Translations under genes and position numbers: made by a program
From: DASSQJ01 sp963772645
GTDB taxonomy: Bacteria > Actinomycetota > Actinomycetes > Actinomycetales > Dermatophilaceae
Direction: 5' to 3'
NCBI GenBank assembly: GCA_963772645.1
Contig: CAVYYD010000015.1
Span: 186,001 to 250,000, forward strand
Length of the DNA: 64,000 nt
The notes under the pieces: model-generated
Database searches by the model: none
What the model saw: only the letters and a program-made list of their open reading frames with translations
Told to the model about the DNA's origin: nothing
In this document: positions 26,268 to 35,263 of the stretch, piece by piece
How the letters are laid out: each line of letters opens with the position of its first letter
How positions within the stretch are numbered: the stretch's first letter is position 1

Positions 26268-27031
26268 TACACGGTGTAGCCCCCGTCGACGACGAGGACC
26301 GTGCCGGTGACGAAGCTCGCCGCGTCGGAGGCGAGGAACACCACGGCGGGGCTGATCTCGTCGGGGACGGCGTACCGCTGCTGCGGCGCGTCCTCGATCC
26401 AGTACCTGCGGTACTGCGGCTCGTCGACCGGTGACATGTCCGTCTTCACGTAGCCGGGCGCGACGGCGTTGACCCGGACCCCCGAGGGTGCCCACTCGGC
26501 GGCGAGGGACTTGGTCAGGTGGTGCACGGCCGCCTTCGAGGCGTTGTAGGCCGGCTGCATCTGCGGGCGGTTGACGATGAACCCGGACATCGACCCGATG
26601 TTGACGATGCTGCCCGTGCGGCGCTGGACCATGTGCGCCCCGACCGCCTGCGACATCCGCCAGAGGGCGGTGAGGTTGGTGTCGATGACGTGCGACCACT
26701 CGTCGTCGGTCACCTCGAGCGCCGGCCGGTGGACGCACGCCCCGGCGTTGTTGACGAGGACGTCGACGGTCCCGGCGCGCGCGAGGGCTTCCGCGACGAC
26801 TTCGTCCACCGAGGCGCGGCTGGTGAGGTCCCCGAGGACGACGTGGGCCGTGCGCCCCAGGGCCTCGACCTCCCCGCGCACCTCCTCGGCGGCGGCGGCG
26901 TCACGTCCGTGCACGACGACGTCGGCGCCGGCCTCGGCCAGGGCCACGGCGAAGGCGCGGCCCAGGCCGCGGGTCGCGCCGGTCACCAGCGCGGTGCGAC
27001 CGGGGAGCGCAAAGGATTCGAGGACGGTCAT
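26264..27031 (-). CDS. SDR family polyol-type dehydrogenase
   Basis: 255-aa classical short-chain dehydrogenase. Seen: TGATRGLG (cofactor glycines), NNAGACVHRP, the catalytic Ser in NIGSMSGFIVN, Tyr and Lys in YNASK, and PGYVKTDM. The block MSGFIVNRPQ is typical of SDRs acting on sugar alcohols such as mannitol, arabinitol or xylitol. Beside a fructose-type importer it may interconvert a polyol and a ketose; this is inferred from context. GGAAGGA lies 6 nt before the ATG. Transcribed toward the importer operon, with stop codons overlapping at CTAG. Confidence 0.82.
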   Translation of the reverse strand: MTVLESFALPGRTALVTGATRGLGRAFAVALAEAGADVVVHGRDAAAAEEVRGEVEALGRTAHVVLGDLTSRASVDEVVAEALARAGTVDVLVNNAGACVHRPALEVTDDEWSHVIDTNLTALWRMSQAVGAHMVQRRTGSIVNIGSMSGFIVNRPQMQPAYNASKAAVHHLTKSLAAEWAPSGVRVNAVAPGYVKTDMSPVDEPQYRRYWIEDAPQQRYAVPDEISPAVVFLASDAASFVTGTVLVVDGGYTVY

Positions 27032-27107
27032 CTCATTCCTTCCGGCGGGGGTGGCTCGCGCGTCGAGCGCGGCCATGGTCCGAGCCTGCCCCCGATCCGG
27101 GTCGTCC

Positions 27108-27332
27108 TCAACCACCGCCGGCCGCGGAGCGGAGCTCGAGGAGCACCACCCCGAGGTCGCGCAGCCCCGCGATGACGCCGTGCAGCTCGGCCTGGTCGAC
27201 CAGGCACCCACGCAGGACCGTGGTCCCGTCGCCGCGGTGGACGACCCGGAGGCCGCCGAGCCGGCCGGACCAGTGCTCGTCGAGGTGGCCGGCGACCGTG
27301 ATCTCGTAGGTCGACCCCCGCGGCGGCGTCAC
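27108..27332 (-). CDS. Small protein coupled to a DUF2306 membrane protein
   Basis: 74-aa cytosolic protein with no membrane segment. Seen: YEITVAGHLDEHWSGRLGG, then GDGTTVLRGCLVDQAELHGVI, ending in a hydrophobic strand and a Gly tail. This pattern recurs as a small hypothetical protein in actinobacteria, but I know no function. Its GTG start overlaps the stop of the upstream membrane-protein gene by 4 nt (GTGA), so it is translated as the last cistron of a three-gene operon. Confidence 0.7.
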   Translation of the reverse strand: MTPPRGSTYEITVAGHLDEHWSGRLGGLRVVHRGDGTTVLRGCLVDQAELHGVIAGLRDLGVVLLELRSAAGGG

Positions 27333-27994
27333 GGCGTGCTGCCGGCCAGGCGCTGCCGCAGGCCGTGGCCTCGGGTGCCGACGGCCGCCCCCGCCGCCGG
27401 GCGCCGGATCACCCACTCGGCGACCAGCAGGTTGACCACCCAGCCGGCACTCTTGGCGAGGTCGGTACGCAGCACCCCGTCGCCGAACACCGCGCCACCG
27501 ACTGCCTCGGTGAGAACCTGCGTCCCGGCGGCGAGCCCGATGGCGTAGGCACGCAGCATCCAGGCCCGGTGGGCGGCCAGCTCACGGCGGCGGGCCGCGA
27601 CGAGCCCGAGGACGAGGCACGCCACCATGGCGGACCCGAACACGAGACGGAAGAGGTAGAGCACCGCACCGCTCCCGGCTCGCGGCGGGTAGCCGAGGGT
27701 GAGCCACAGCGCCGACCCGGCGACGAGGAGGCCGGAGAACGCCACCACCCACCCGGCTCTCCGGTGCCACTCGGCGTGCCGGCGACGGAACCCGGGGACC
27801 AGCTGGGCCACGCCGGCCAGGGCGAACACCCCTGCGCCGACGATGTGCGCGACGAGAGCGAGCGGGAAGCCGTCGAACCGCTCGTCGGCCGGCAGCAGCT
27901 CGGGCCCCCCGGCGACCTGGACCAGCCGCAGCACTCCGGCCGTCAGCGGGACCAGTGACAGGGCGACGAGCGCCGCGGGGACCCGGGTGCTCAT
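27329..27994 (-). CDS. DUF2306-type membrane protein
   Basis: 221-aa integral membrane protein with about six helices. Seen: FPLALVAHIVGAGVFALAGV, a short loop with RRRHAEWHRRAGW, then further helices with LYLFRLVFGSAMVACLVLG and AHRAWMLRAYAIGLAAGTQ. The conserved His and Trp residues fit the DUF2306 family, whose role is unknown; haem or quinone binding has not been shown as far as I know. It is the middle gene of a coupled three-gene operon, overlapping both neighbours by 4 nt. Confidence 0.75.
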   Translation of the reverse strand: MSTRVPAALVALSLVPLTAGVLRLVQVAGGPELLPADERFDGFPLALVAHIVGAGVFALAGVAQLVPGFRRRHAEWHRRAGWVVAFSGLLVAGSALWLTLGYPPRAGSGAVLYLFRLVFGSAMVACLVLGLVAARRRELAAHRAWMLRAYAIGLAAGTQVLTEAVGGAVFGDGVLRTDLAKSAGWVVNLLVAEWVIRRPAAGAAVGTRGHGLRQRLAGSTP

Positions 27995-28683
27995 CGGAGT
28001 GCGGGCTCGGGGACGGCACCCGGTGCGGCGGCCACCTGCTCCGCTGGGACGGCACCGTCGCGGTGGTGGCGCCAGAGCGAGACCCCGAGACCGATGAGCG
28101 CGAGGCCCTCCGGCACGGCGAACGGCCGGTCGAACGACTCCGGCAGGACGGCGAGCGCAGCGGTTCCTACGGTGCTCACGGCGAGCAGCGCCGCGGCCCA
28201 GCGGGCGAGGATGCCGGCGCGGAACAGGGCGACCCCGAAGAGCAGGCCGCCGAGCATGTACCCGGCGCCGCCGAGGCCGAGGACCACCTGCATCCCGCCG
28301 ATGTCCCCGCTCGGCGTCCCGCCGAGGGCCGCGGCGACGACGTCGTCGACGAACGCCGGCTCCCGCCCGGTGAGCCCGGGGAGCACCGCGGCGGCGACGA
28401 CCTCGACGCCGAACATCAGGAGGTAGCCGGCCGCGAAGACGAGGTACCCGACGAGGCCGAGCAGGCCGGCCTGGCGGTGCTGGCGCAGGTACATCCCGGT
28501 GATGCCGACGAGGGCGAGGGCGGCCATCACGGCCTTGGCGCAGCTGCGGGCCACCCAGGCGGCGGTCTCGGTGGTGAAGGTGCCGCCCGGCGGGTGGCCC
28601 ACCTGGACGAGGACGAAGATGGCGCCGGCGGCGACGGCCGCGGCTCCGGCGGCCCTGGTGAGGGTGCTGCTCGTGATCTGCAT
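27991..28683 (-). CDS. Multi-helix membrane protein, first gene of coupled operon
   Basis: 230-aa integral membrane protein with about six predicted helices and no motif I can name. Seen: GAIFVLVQVGHPPG early, LLGLVGYLVFAAGYLLMFG in the middle, and a charged C-terminal tail. GGAGCC lies shortly before the ATG at 28683. Its stop overlaps the start of the DUF2306 gene (ATGA). The large LuxR-type activator lies directly upstream on the same strand, 129 bp away, and may regulate this operon; that is a guess from position. Confidence 0.65.
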   Translation of the reverse strand: MQITSSTLTRAAGAAAVAAGAIFVLVQVGHPPGGTFTTETAAWVARSCAKAVMAALALVGITGMYLRQHRQAGLLGLVGYLVFAAGYLLMFGVEVVAAAVLPGLTGREPAFVDDVVAAALGGTPSGDIGGMQVVLGLGGAGYMLGGLLFGVALFRAGILARWAAALLAVSTVGTAALAVLPESFDRPFAVPEGLALIGLGVSLWRHHRDGAVPAEQVAAAPGAVPEPALR

Positions 28684-28812
28684 GTCGGCTCCTGGTTCTC
28701 GCTGGTCGGCCGGGCGGTCGCCCGGCCTCGAGCAGGACGCTAGGGAGCGACGTGGTGACCGCACATCACCCGACGATGTGACCGCCCTGGTGAGCCAGCG
28801 GTCGCCGTCGGA

Positions 28813-31680
28813 CTAGAGGAGCCCGAGCTCGGCGCCGCGGGTGACGGCGGCGCGACGGGTGGTCACGTCGAGCTTGGTGAAGATGTGCTTGGTGTGGGTC
28901 CGCAGCGTGTTGAGGGAGACGTAGAGCTGCCGGGCGATCTCGGGGCCGGTGAGGTCGGAGGCGAGGAGCCGCAGCACCTCCCGCTCCCGCTCGCTGAGGG
29001 CCCCCCCGGCGGTGCGGGTGGGTGCCGTGGACCGCCGCGTCCGGGGCGCCGGCCTCCGGGCCTCCAGGACGGTGCGGGCGTGGCCCGCCGCGACGCCGTC
29101 ACCGCTCCCCCGCGTGCTCAGCGCGGTGAGCAGCTCCCCGGCGGGGTCGCCCTCGTCGAGGAAGAGCCGGCGGTACCCGGGTGGCACCCCGAGGGTCAGG
29201 GCCTGCTCGAGGTCCTCCAGCGCGGCCTCGCGCTCACCCGCCGCGTCCTGCGCCAGGGCCCGCAGGAGGCGCGTCTCGACGATGCTGCCCTGCCGGTCCC
29301 CGGCGGTGGCCGCGGTGTCGACCGCGTCGAGCATCCGCAGCAGCGCCTCGAGCGCCTCGAGCCCCTCCGGGCCGCCGGTGCCCCCGGTGCCGCCGGTGCC
29401 GCCGGTCGCGCCGGCCCGGTGTTCGGCGATCACGAGCCGGGCCAGGGTGAGCCGGTCGAACTCGGCGAGGTGGGTCGGCTCGTCGGTGACGGCGACCCCC
29501 CGCTCCTGCGCCCAGTCCCGGGCCTCGGCGAGCCGGCCCTGCGCGACGCGGACCCGGGCGAGCTGCGCGGCGACGGGTCGCACGTCGGGGAGGAACCCGG
29601 GGATGACGTGCGCGGCGGCCTGCTCGAGCATCCCGGCGGCACGGTCGAGGTCGCCGCGGGCCCGAAGGACCCCGGCCGAGGTGGTGTACCAGCGGTGCCG
29701 GTTCTCCAGGAGCGAACCCCGCTCGCCGAGCTCGGCGGCCCGCTCGAGGTGGACCTCGGCCGCATCGAGCTCGCCCTCCTCCCGCAGGACGTCGGCGAGG
29801 CCGACGTGCAGGTCACCGACGACCGAGGACCGTGACCCCGGCGCGGCGGCGACCGCGGCCAGGGCTCGCTCGAGGAGCCGGCGCGCCTCGTCCGGTCGGC
29901 CCCGGGCGAGCCACATCGCTCCGAGGACGGCGGTCGCGCCGAGGGCGTCGCTGGCGTTGCCCGCGGCCCGCAGCTGCCGAACGGCCTCGCCGAAGGTGTC
30001 CACGGCGGTCACGAGGTCGCCGGCCGCCCAGGCCGCGAGGCCGAGGAAGCCCCCCGCCGCACCGCGGGAGAGGTGGGCGCCCGGCGCGGCCAGCTCGAGG
30101 GCCCGCCGCGCATGGGTGGCCGTTCCGGCGACGTCGCCGCGGGCCTGCGCGATGGATGCCCGGTAGACCGCCACCATCGCCGGCACGCCGGCAAGCTCCT
30201 CCGCGCGGGCTCGCAGGACGGAGTCCGGGTAGCCCGCCTCCCCCATCCCGGATGCCGCGGTCGCCTCGGCCCCGGGGGGCTCATGCAGTGCCGCCTCCGC
30301 CGCCTCGAGCCAGGCGTCGACGCCCTCGAGGTCGCCCTCGGAGAGCCGGACCCAGGCGAGCTGGGCGGCCAGGAGCGGACGGCGGCGGGCGACGTCCTCG
30401 GGCAGCATCCGGAGCCAGTCCCGCATCAGCCGGTCCTCCCGCTGACGGCGCAGGCCGTGGAGGGCGAGCTCGATGAGGTCGGCGGCCTGCTCGAGGTCGT
30501 CGCCCGCGAGGGCGTGCGGGACGGCCTCGACGAGCTGCCCCTCCCCCGCGTACCACCCGGCGGCGAGCCGGTGCAGCCGCAGCACCCGCTTCGGCTCGGA
30601 TGCTGCGACGCGGGCGCGCAGGGCATCGGCGAAGAGGTGGTGGTAGCGCCACCACCTCCGCTCGTCGTCGAGCGGGACGACGAAGAGGTTGGCCCGCTCG
30701 AGGGCCTCGAGGGCCCGCTGCCCGCCGGTGCGACCGGTGAGCGCGTCACAGAGGGGTCCGGTCAGCTCGTCGAGGACGCAGGTGTCGAGGAGGAAGGAGC
30801 GGACGTCGTCGGGCTGGCTGTCGAGGACCTCCTCGATGAGGTAGTCGAGGACGAACCGGTGGCTGCCGGTGAAGTCCTCGACGAACGCCTCCACCCCGGG
30901 CCCGTCGGCGGCCCGGCGGGTGGCCGAGAGCGCGGCGAGCTGGAGCCCGGCGACCCAGCCCTCGGTGCGCGCCTCGAGGGCGGCGACCTGCCGCTCCCCC
31001 AGGCCCAGGCCCATGACGTCGTTGAGGAACCGCGCCGCCTCGTCCTGGGTGAACCGCAGGTCGGCGGCACGCACCTCGACGAGCTCACCGCGGGCCCGCA
31101 GCCGCGCGAGGGGAAGCGGCGGGTCGGCGCGGGTGGTCATCGCGAGGGTCACCTGGGGCGGCAGGTTGTCGATGAGGAAGGCCACGATGTCGTGGACCGG
31201 CGCGGCGTCGACGACGTGGTAGTCGTCGAGGCAGATGACGGTGCGGCCGGCCAGCGCGTCGAGGTCGTTGACGAGGCTGACGAGCGCGTCCTCGGCTGGG
31301 GCTCGGGGGTCGGCCTCGAGCAGGCCGAGGGCCTCGGCGCCCGTGTCGGGGCCGGGAGCCGGGAGGGCGGCGCGCACCGCCGCGACGAGGTGGGCGAGGA
31401 ACCGGTGCGGGTCGGCGTCGCCGGGGTCGAGGGAGAGCCACGCCACCCGCAGCGTCGGCTCGGTGCCCGGTGTCGCGCCGTCCGCCGCGCCGTGCCGGGC
31501 ACCGACGTGGTCCAGCCACTGGGTGAGCAGGGTCGTCTTCCCGAACCCGGGCGGAGCGCAGACGAGGAGGAGCCGGGGGTGGGCGCCGCCGTCGCCGCCG
31601 AGTCGCTCGGTGAGCCGAGACCGGTCGACGAGCCGCGGGCGCGGCCGTGGCACCCGCACCTTGGTGCCCAGGACCGGCAT
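28813..31680 (-). CDS. LuxR family ATP-dependent activator (MalT/LAL type)
   Basis: 955-aa signal-transduction ATPase and transcription factor. Seen: Walker A CAPPGFGKTT at residues 41-50, a likely Walker B in TVICLDDYH, a middle part rich in TPR-like helical repeats, and a C-terminal LuxR helix-turn-helix (about 890-955) with SEREREVLRLLASDLTGPEIA and NTLRTHTKHIFTKLDV. MalT-like proteins bind ATP and an inducer before activating promoters. A collagen-like Gly-Gly-Thr run encoded by a 9-bp tandem repeat lies near residue 760. The start at 31680 gives the family N-terminus VLGTKVRVPRPR. The inducer and targets are unknown. Confidence 0.87.
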   Translation of the reverse strand: MPVLGTKVRVPRPRPRLVDRSRLTERLGGDGGAHPRLLLVCAPPGFGKTTLLTQWLDHVGARHGAADGATPGTEPTLRVAWLSLDPGDADPHRFLAHLVAAVRAALPAPGPDTGAEALGLLEADPRAPAEDALVSLVNDLDALAGRTVICLDDYHVVDAAPVHDIVAFLIDNLPPQVTLAMTTRADPPLPLARLRARGELVEVRAADLRFTQDEAARFLNDVMGLGLGERQVAALEARTEGWVAGLQLAALSATRRAADGPGVEAFVEDFTGSHRFVLDYLIEEVLDSQPDDVRSFLLDTCVLDELTGPLCDALTGRTGGQRALEALERANLFVVPLDDERRWWRYHHLFADALRARVAASEPKRVLRLHRLAAGWYAGEGQLVEAVPHALAGDDLEQAADLIELALHGLRRQREDRLMRDWLRMLPEDVARRRPLLAAQLAWVRLSEGDLEGVDAWLEAAEAALHEPPGAEATAASGMGEAGYPDSVLRARAEELAGVPAMVAVYRASIAQARGDVAGTATHARRALELAAPGAHLSRGAAGGFLGLAAWAAGDLVTAVDTFGEAVRQLRAAGNASDALGATAVLGAMWLARGRPDEARRLLERALAAVAAAPGSRSSVVGDLHVGLADVLREEGELDAAEVHLERAAELGERGSLLENRHRWYTTSAGVLRARGDLDRAAGMLEQAAAHVIPGFLPDVRPVAAQLARVRVAQGRLAEARDWAQERGVAVTDEPTHLAEFDRLTLARLVIAEHRAGATGGTGGTGGTGGPEGLEALEALLRMLDAVDTAATAGDRQGSIVETRLLRALAQDAAGEREAALEDLEQALTLGVPPGYRRLFLDEGDPAGELLTALSTRGSGDGVAAGHARTVLEARRPAPRTRRSTAPTRTAGGALSEREREVLRLLASDLTGPEIARQLYVSLNTLRTHTKHIFTKLDVTTRRAAVTRGAELGLL
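29375..29410. repeat. Four-unit 9-bp repeat inside the LuxR-type gene
   Basis: Four 9-bp units, CCGGTGCCC, CCGGTGCCG twice and CCGGTCGCG, lie in frame and code on the minus strand for a short Gly-Gly-Thr run. Copy number could vary without breaking the frame. Confidence 0.5.
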
Positions 31681-31807
31681 GGCGTCAGCGTACGGCGGGG
31701 ACCCGAACGGCGTGACCGGGCTGGCAGCAGGTCCTCGAGCACGGCTCCTCATGCACGGTGCTGGCGGCCGCAGGGTGGCCGAGGGCAGAGCTGCGGACGT
31801 GTCGGCG

Positions 31808-33380
31808 TCAGCTCGCCACCTCGAACTCGGTGAGGGGCTCGAGCCAGACGTCGTCGGACACGAGGTTCTCCTGCGGGTCCTCCGAGGCGATGATCGCCTC
31901 AGTGGCCTCGATGAGCTGGTGCTCGGCCCACCGCACCTCGTCGAGCTCATCACCGCTGGCCACGACCTGCACCAGCTCGCGCAGTCGCTCCGGGGACAGC
32001 GGCCTCGGGTCGTGCACCGACCGTTGCGCCTCGAGCCGTTCGAGGTGCCGGTCGTAGCTGCCGGGGCTGAGGTCCCAGATGACGTAGCGGCCCCGTTCGT
32101 CGGGTCGGCCCCGCACCTGGGCGATGAGCCGTCTGGAGTGGACGAACGTGTGGTGACGCTGGCACAACAAGGCGGCGTTGTCGGCGTCGGTGGCGCCCCC
32201 GTCGGCCCAGTGGACCACGTGATGCGCCCTGGTCCACGCCGCGGGCGCCCCGCACCCGGGGTAGGTACACCCACGGTCCCGGCGCCACAACCGGCGCCGC
32301 TGCGCCCGGGTGAACAGCCGCACCACCCGCCCCAGGTCGAGCTCTTCACCGGCCGAGCCGAGCACGTGCGGGATCAGGTCGGCCTCGCAGCACACCCGGC
32401 GCAGCACCTCCGGTGACAGGACGGTCCCGGTCGCCGAGGACCCGACCACCTCACCGCAGCCGATCCGCTCCTGCAGGTCGCTCAGCGTCACCACGACGTG
32501 CACCGCCGCCGGTGACCCGCCGGCCCCGTCGGCGCCTGTGGCCCCGGCGTCCAGCGCGGAGGACCGGCGGCACACCTCGGTCAGCGCCTCGACCCGCCGC
32601 TGCCCGGCCCGGGCGCAGGTCCCGCTCCCCCGTCCCGGCGTTCGGCGCCGGCGCGCTGAGCGGGCCGACCGCGGCCTCGAGGGCAGCGGCCTGCTCCGGG
32701 GTCATCCACAGCTGGTACTCCGTCAGGTCCCCGGACTCCACGAACGGCGCCGACAACCTGGCCGCGGGCGCGAGCCGCCCCTGCACGTCATCGAGCACCC
32801 CCGGCACCCCGTGCTCGGCGAGCAGCCTCGGCCGCAGCCGGCGCATCTTCCCCGGCCCCCACGCCACCCCCAGCCCCAGCAGCGCCCGGGTCACCGTCGG
32901 CACCGCCTCCTCGCGCAGCAGCGGGTCCAGCCGCCCGGCCTCCCGCAGGGTCGCCGTGCCCAGCGCCGGCGACACGGCCCCGTCCCTCACCCCGGACCAC
33001 ACCATCGCCAGCGGCGACCCCGGGTCGAGCGCGGCAGCGGCCCGCGGCCCGGACAGCGACCCCGCCGGCGCCGCGACCGCCGACGCGAGCGACGCCACGT
33101 GACCGGCGCCGCCCTGCCGCAACGACGGCGCGTGCTCGCGCACCCACGCGTGCGCGTTCATCCCGGACTCGGCCACCTCGCCCCGGGCCACCGCCTCGGC
33201 CGTCACCACCACGCGCGCAGCCCCGGCCTTCGCGGCCACACGGTCAGCCAGTGACATCACCGCCGGCAGCTCCTCGCCGGAAGCCTGGACCAGTACCTCG
33301 TCCAGACCGTCCAACGCCTCCGCGGCAGCCTCCATCCGGGAGAGGCGCTCCCCCAAACTCATCGGCTGCCGCTGCTCCAT
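31808..33380 (-). CDS. DUF222/HNH endonuclease-domain protein, copy 2, frameshifted
   Basis: A 13E12-family protein of about 524 codons when two frames are joined. The first frame runs from MEQRQPMSLGERLSRM to ERDLRPG. The second continues CRRSSALDAG and carries the complete nuclease: GCTYPGCGAP, AHHVVHWADGG, DADN, LCQRHH and a final VH. Removing one G in a G-rich run near 32605-32620 restores one open frame. It is closely related to copy 1 (both have WVREHAPSLR and a nearly identical HNH block). The ATG at 33380 is 6 nt from a -10 box. Sequence error or recent inactivation are both possible. Confidence 0.7.
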
Positions 33381-33386
33381 GAACCC

Positions 33387-33392
33387 ATGGTA
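33387..33392 (-). promoter_or_regulatory. -10 box TACCAT of a leaderless promoter for HNH copy 2
   Basis: TACCAT on the minus strand is exactly 6 nt from the ATG at 33380, the same geometry as in front of HNH copy 1. Confidence 0.5.
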
Positions 33393-33453
33393 ACCAGACA
33401 CATGTTCGATTACAAGCGGATCCACAGACGGATCGGCGGCCCTTACCGAACGA

Positions 33454-33588
33454 TCAGCGACGGCTCTCCCGCCACGCGCGATGGACCTCTGTCCACGGCG
33501 GCCGCACGGCCGGGTGGACCAGCCCGTGCCACTCGAGCGTCCGCCCGCCGATCGCCACACCCCGCACCTCCTGGTACGTCTCCTCCAC
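33454..33588 (-). CDS. Small hypothetical protein upstream of HNH copy 2
   Basis: A 44-codon frame (GTG at 33588) reads EETYQEVRGVAIGGRT, then LEWHGLVHPAVRPPW and ends AWRESRR. Its composition is protein-like, with aromatic and charged residues in GC-rich DNA. It is the only coding signal in the 33381-33708 gap. No ribosome binding site is obvious and the frame is open a further 18 codons upstream, so the true start may differ. Function unknown. Confidence 0.4.
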   Translation of the reverse strand: MEETYQEVRGVAIGGRTLEWHGLVHPAVRPPWTEVHRAWRESRR

Positions 33589-33708
33589 CAGCGAAGCGCC
33601 GGGCTGCCCACCGGGTTCCCCACGTGTCCCCTTTCACTGGGCGCCATGCCGGCACCGGCTCGGGGAGGCGCAGGTGAGTCGACGAGGTTGCCCCTCCCGG
33701 GACTCAGC

Positions 33709-34473
33709 TCAGAGGCCGACCTTGTTAGCGGCGTAGGTGGCCTGCTTCACGGTGAACTGCTCGCCGTACTCGCTGGTCAGCTGGTCGATGAGGCCATTCC
33801 GCGAGAAGCCCTTCATGTCGAGGTAGCTCTGGGCGACGCGCACAGCCTGTTCGTTCCAGTTGACATCGAGGTGCTCGACCGCCCACGTGGCATCCGCCTT
33901 GGCGTAGCCGTCCCCGTACTCCGAGGACAGCTGGTTGATCAGGCCGGCCTTGGAGAATCCCTTGAACGAGAGGTAGTCCTCAGCAGATCGCAGTGCGTTC
34001 ATCTGCGCTGCCGTGCCCTCCGGCTCGGCTGCCTTCGTCGGCTCGGGCTGCTTCGTCTTCGTGGGCGTGGGGGTGGGCGTTGGCGTGGCCGCCTCGGTCG
34101 TCTCGACGGGGGTCGCCGACGGGGTCGAGGACGGCGTCGGGGATGCGGTGGGGACTTCGGTCTCGACCACCGCGGTCAGGCTCGTCGTGTCATCGCCTCC
34201 CCCGGCCAGCGCCCCGATCGTCCCGAGGACAAGGACGCCCCCCACGACGCCCGAGACAATCTTGTGCCGCTTGACGAATCCGACGGGCCCCCCGCCCCGC
34301 GGCGCGGTCGGCTGCGGGTCGAGACCGGCGGATGCAGCAGTCGCGGCCCCCGGACCGTCGGCCGACGGTGCCCGCGAGGAGCCGGGAGCGAAGTGCTCCG
34401 TCCAGTTCTCGCCATCCCAGTAACGCTGCTGGCCATCCTCTTGCGGGTACCAGCCAGCGGGTGTCTCTGCCAT
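33709..34473 (-). CDS. DUF2510 membrane protein with two Ltp-family repeats
   Basis: 254-aa surface protein. Domains in order: DUF2510 (residues about 3-30, GWYPQEDGQQRYWDGENWTEHF), a low-complexity region, one membrane helix (about 95-115, IVSGVVGGVLVLGTIGALAG), a Thr/Pro/Ser-rich linker, then two tandem Ltp-type repeats. The repeats are AEDYLSFKGFSKAGLINQL...SEYGDGYAKADATWAVEH and AQSYLDMKGFSRNGLIDQL...SEYGEQFTVKQATYAANK. Ltp domains occur in phage superinfection-exclusion lipoproteins and in many actinobacterial surface proteins; the role here is unknown. The ATG at 34473 follows GAGGAG. Confidence 0.8.
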   Translation of the reverse strand: MAETPAGWYPQEDGQQRYWDGENWTEHFAPGSSRAPSADGPGAATAASAGLDPQPTAPRGGGPVGFVKRHKIVSGVVGGVLVLGTIGALAGGGDDTTSLTAVVETEVPTASPTPSSTPSATPVETTEAATPTPTPTPTKTKQPEPTKAAEPEGTAAQMNALRSAEDYLSFKGFSKAGLINQLSSEYGDGYAKADATWAVEHLDVNWNEQAVRVAQSYLDMKGFSRNGLIDQLTSEYGEQFTVKQATYAANKVGL

Positions 34474-34639
34474 CGTGATCTGCTCCTCATGGGTGTTGTC
34501 ATGGCGCACAGGTGCGCTCACACGGTAGGAACGGGGTCCAACACCAGGACGGGACCGCCCCGGTCCTCGGCGGCACCGAGCCGCGCCGGCGGCCTAGGTC
34601 GCGTGCCGGCCGTTCCCCCGCAGGCGCTGCGGCGGACCG

Positions 34640-34670
34640 GGAGCGACTCGAGCAAACCCCGAGTCGCTCC
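34640..34670 (-). terminator. Terminator hairpin after the DUF2510/TM gene
   Basis: GGAGCGACTCG and CGAGTCGCTCC form a perfect 11-bp stem around a 9-nt loop, 7 bp beyond the stop at 34677. No U tract follows. Confidence 0.6.
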
Positions 34671-34676
34671 TCGTGG

Positions 34677-35129
34677 CTAGCTGAGGATGCCGTAGCGCGC
34701 GTTCCAGCTCTGCGCGCCGCTGTAGGCGTCGACCATCGACCAGATCCACACGATGGGTGCGAGGAACACCCCGACGAAGGCCAGGATGAGGACCAGGCTG
34801 GCGATGTAGGAGAGCAGGAAGACCACTCCCTTGCCGCCCTGACCGTTGACGAACTGCCCGAGGCCCGGGACGAAGAAGGACGCGATGACGGCAAGGGCCG
34901 GGTTCTTCGGGGCGACCTGCTGTGCGGGGAGGTAGCCGTACCGGCTCTGCATCAGCGGCGCCACCTGGGACACGGGCTGGCGCGCCACCGGGACGACGGC
35001 GCCGCTCGCGACGGGCGGCGGCGGGTTCGGGGCCGAACGCACGTGCGGCGACCATTCGGCGCCGGTCCAGTGCCGCTCCGTCCCGTCGGGTTGCCGGTAC
35101 CACCCCGCTGGTGCGTCGCCCGTCGCCAT
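34677..35129 (-). CDS. DUF2510 protein with TM2-like membrane hairpin
   Basis: 150-aa membrane protein. The N-terminus is a DUF2510 module (GWYRQPDGTERHWTGAEW), followed by a Pro-rich linker. Two helices follow (about residues 80-130), including FFVPGLGQFVNGQGGKG, the turn typical of TM2-like domains. Such proteins are common and uncharacterised in actinobacteria. It shares the DUF2510 module with its downstream neighbour on the same strand, but a terminator hairpin separates them. Confidence 0.75.
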   Translation of the reverse strand: MATGDAPAGWYRQPDGTERHWTGAEWSPHVRSAPNPPPPVASGAVVPVARQPVSQVAPLMQSRYGYLPAQQVAPKNPALAVIASFFVPGLGQFVNGQGGKGVVFLLSYIASLVLILAFVGVFLAPIVWIWSMVDAYSGAQSWNARYGILS

Positions 35130-35263
35130 CCCAGTCCCCCTTCCACGGATCCTCCGGACGCCACCCTACGGCTCGGGCCCACCGAAGGTCCCGGGCTTCA
35201 GTGACCCACCCGCTGTGTTGGACCCCATGGTCACGATGGGGGCACACGGCGGAGGGAGCGCGG

